Position numbers and translations under genes: made by a program. 6,205 bases of DNA. Origin: an uncultured bacterium. GTDB taxonomy: Bacteria; CALINM01. Positions 5,643 through 6,205 of this stretch are shown piece by piece. The DNA lies in assembly GCA_938045315.1 (NCBI GenBank), contig CALINM010000132.1, positions 1-6,205 of the forward strand, read 5' to 3'. The notes below the pieces were generated by a model. The model saw only the letters and a list, made by a program, of their open reading frames with translations. It had not been told where the DNA came from and made no database searches. How positions within the stretch are numbered: position 1 is the stretch's first letter; each line of letters opens with the position of its first letter.

Positions 5643-6205
5643 TTATAATTGCCATTGTAAATGATATTCTAATTGTAACTTTGATATTAATTCTTCAACT
5701 AATAAAAAATCGTTACTTTCGAAAAAAGTACCATTACTAGATAACAACATATAAGTAAAATGTTCATTTAAGGAAAGAACAAAATAAAAATTATTTAAAT
5801 AGATTTTTTCTGATCCTACAGTAATTATACCCGGATAGTCCAAGTCTTCCTTATTTTCATTGCAAAAAAAATATATTTTAGTTAAAAGATTTTGAAAACT
5901 TTTATTGTTTAATAAGGGAAACACTTTTTTACCATCAAAAAAACCCACATATAAAACCCCTCTTCTATTGGGATGTATTTTTAATTCGTCAAGTAGTAAT
6001 AAAAGATTTTCAAAGAAAATACTTTGATCTTTATTACTCCATATATATAACTTTCCCCCCTTGACGTCTGATTTATCACTCAATTTCAATAACTCTGCAC
6101 AAATTTCTTCAAAACTTAGTTTGTGAAAGTCAAGTTTATATACCAGACTATTTTTACTAATATTCAATCGCACATTTAGATTATCTAAAAGATTCTCTAA
6201 AGTAA
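5643..6205 (-). CDS. Unrecognised protein, 5' end outside window
   Basis: The frame is open from the TAA at 5643-5645 to the right edge, 186 residues. A GTG at 6173 could start a 176-aa protein, but it has no ribosome-binding site, and the codons before it (TLENLLDNLN) read as a helix continuing into the body, so the true start is probably beyond the edge. I do not recognise the family. The visible part mixes helices (FEEICAELLKL, ENLLLLLDEL, VEELISKLQLEY) with strand-rich segments (GVLYVGFFDG, GIITVGSEKIYL, NFYFVLSLN, TYMLLSSNG), and lacks membrane segments or catalytic motifs. It ends 1 nt before the DUF4388 gene, so it is cotranscribed and probably translationally coupled. A GAF- or Roadblock-like sensory or partner fold would suit the neighbours, but nothing diagnostic supports either. 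Confidence 0.75.
   Translation of the reverse strand, partial: TLENLLDNLNVRLNISKNSLVYKLDFHKLSFEEICAELLKLSDKSDVKGGKLYIWSNKDQSIFFENLLLLLDELKIHPNRRGVLYVGFFDGKKVFPLLNNKSFQNLLTKIYFFCNENKEDLDYPGIITVGSEKIYLNNFYFVLSLNEHFTYMLLSSNGTFFESNDFLLVEELISKLQLEYHLQWQL

Overview
The window is AT-rich (about 30% GC by eye) with densely packed genes, AAA/ATA/TTA-heavy codon use and Lys/Ile/Glu-rich proteins. This suggests a low-GC, perhaps thermophilic bacterium. The pairing of rRNA/ribosome methyltransferase genes with a DUF4388 (PatA-type) signalling protein would fit a Deferribacterota-like or delta-proteobacterial-type lineage, but that is a weak inference from protein style and gene content, not a database match. 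No mobile element, CRISPR array, tRNA or rRNA gene is visible.

Layout. On the minus strand, reading right to left from position 2002, lies a tightly coupled group: prmA (ribosomal protein L11 methyltransferase), rsmE (16S rRNA m3U1498 methyltransferase; 4-nt ATGA overlap) and a DEDD-type 3'-5' exonuclease gene (1-nt TAATG overlap) that runs off the left edge. On the plus strand, trxB (thioredoxin reductase, 2056-2964) diverges from prmA. The 53-bp gap between the two starts holds two overlapping, face-to-face sigma70-type promoters, and the prmA promoter seems to give an essentially leaderless message.

From the right edge, a second minus-strand group reads leftwards: the 3' end of an unrecognised gene; a 478-aa protein with receiver, DUF4388 and degenerate GTPase-like regions; a YcdX/PolX-type PHP metallophosphoesterase; and an unrecognised 216-aa acidic protein. 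Neighbours are 1 nt apart or overlap, so they look like one translationally coupled operon. Its last gene overlaps the 3' end of trxB tail-to-tail by 33 bp.

The left half is housekeeping: ribosome modification, redox and nucleic-acid processing. The most unusual content is the right-hand operon. The 478-aa protein keeps a receiver fold but has Ser where the phosphorylated Asp should be, and its C-terminus resembles an MglA/COG2229-type small GTPase that has lost its nucleotide-binding motifs. It therefore looks like a non-catalytic signalling scaffold, coupled to a PHP enzyme with a complete metal-ligand set and to two proteins I cannot assign. There is no stretch over 300 bases without a gene.
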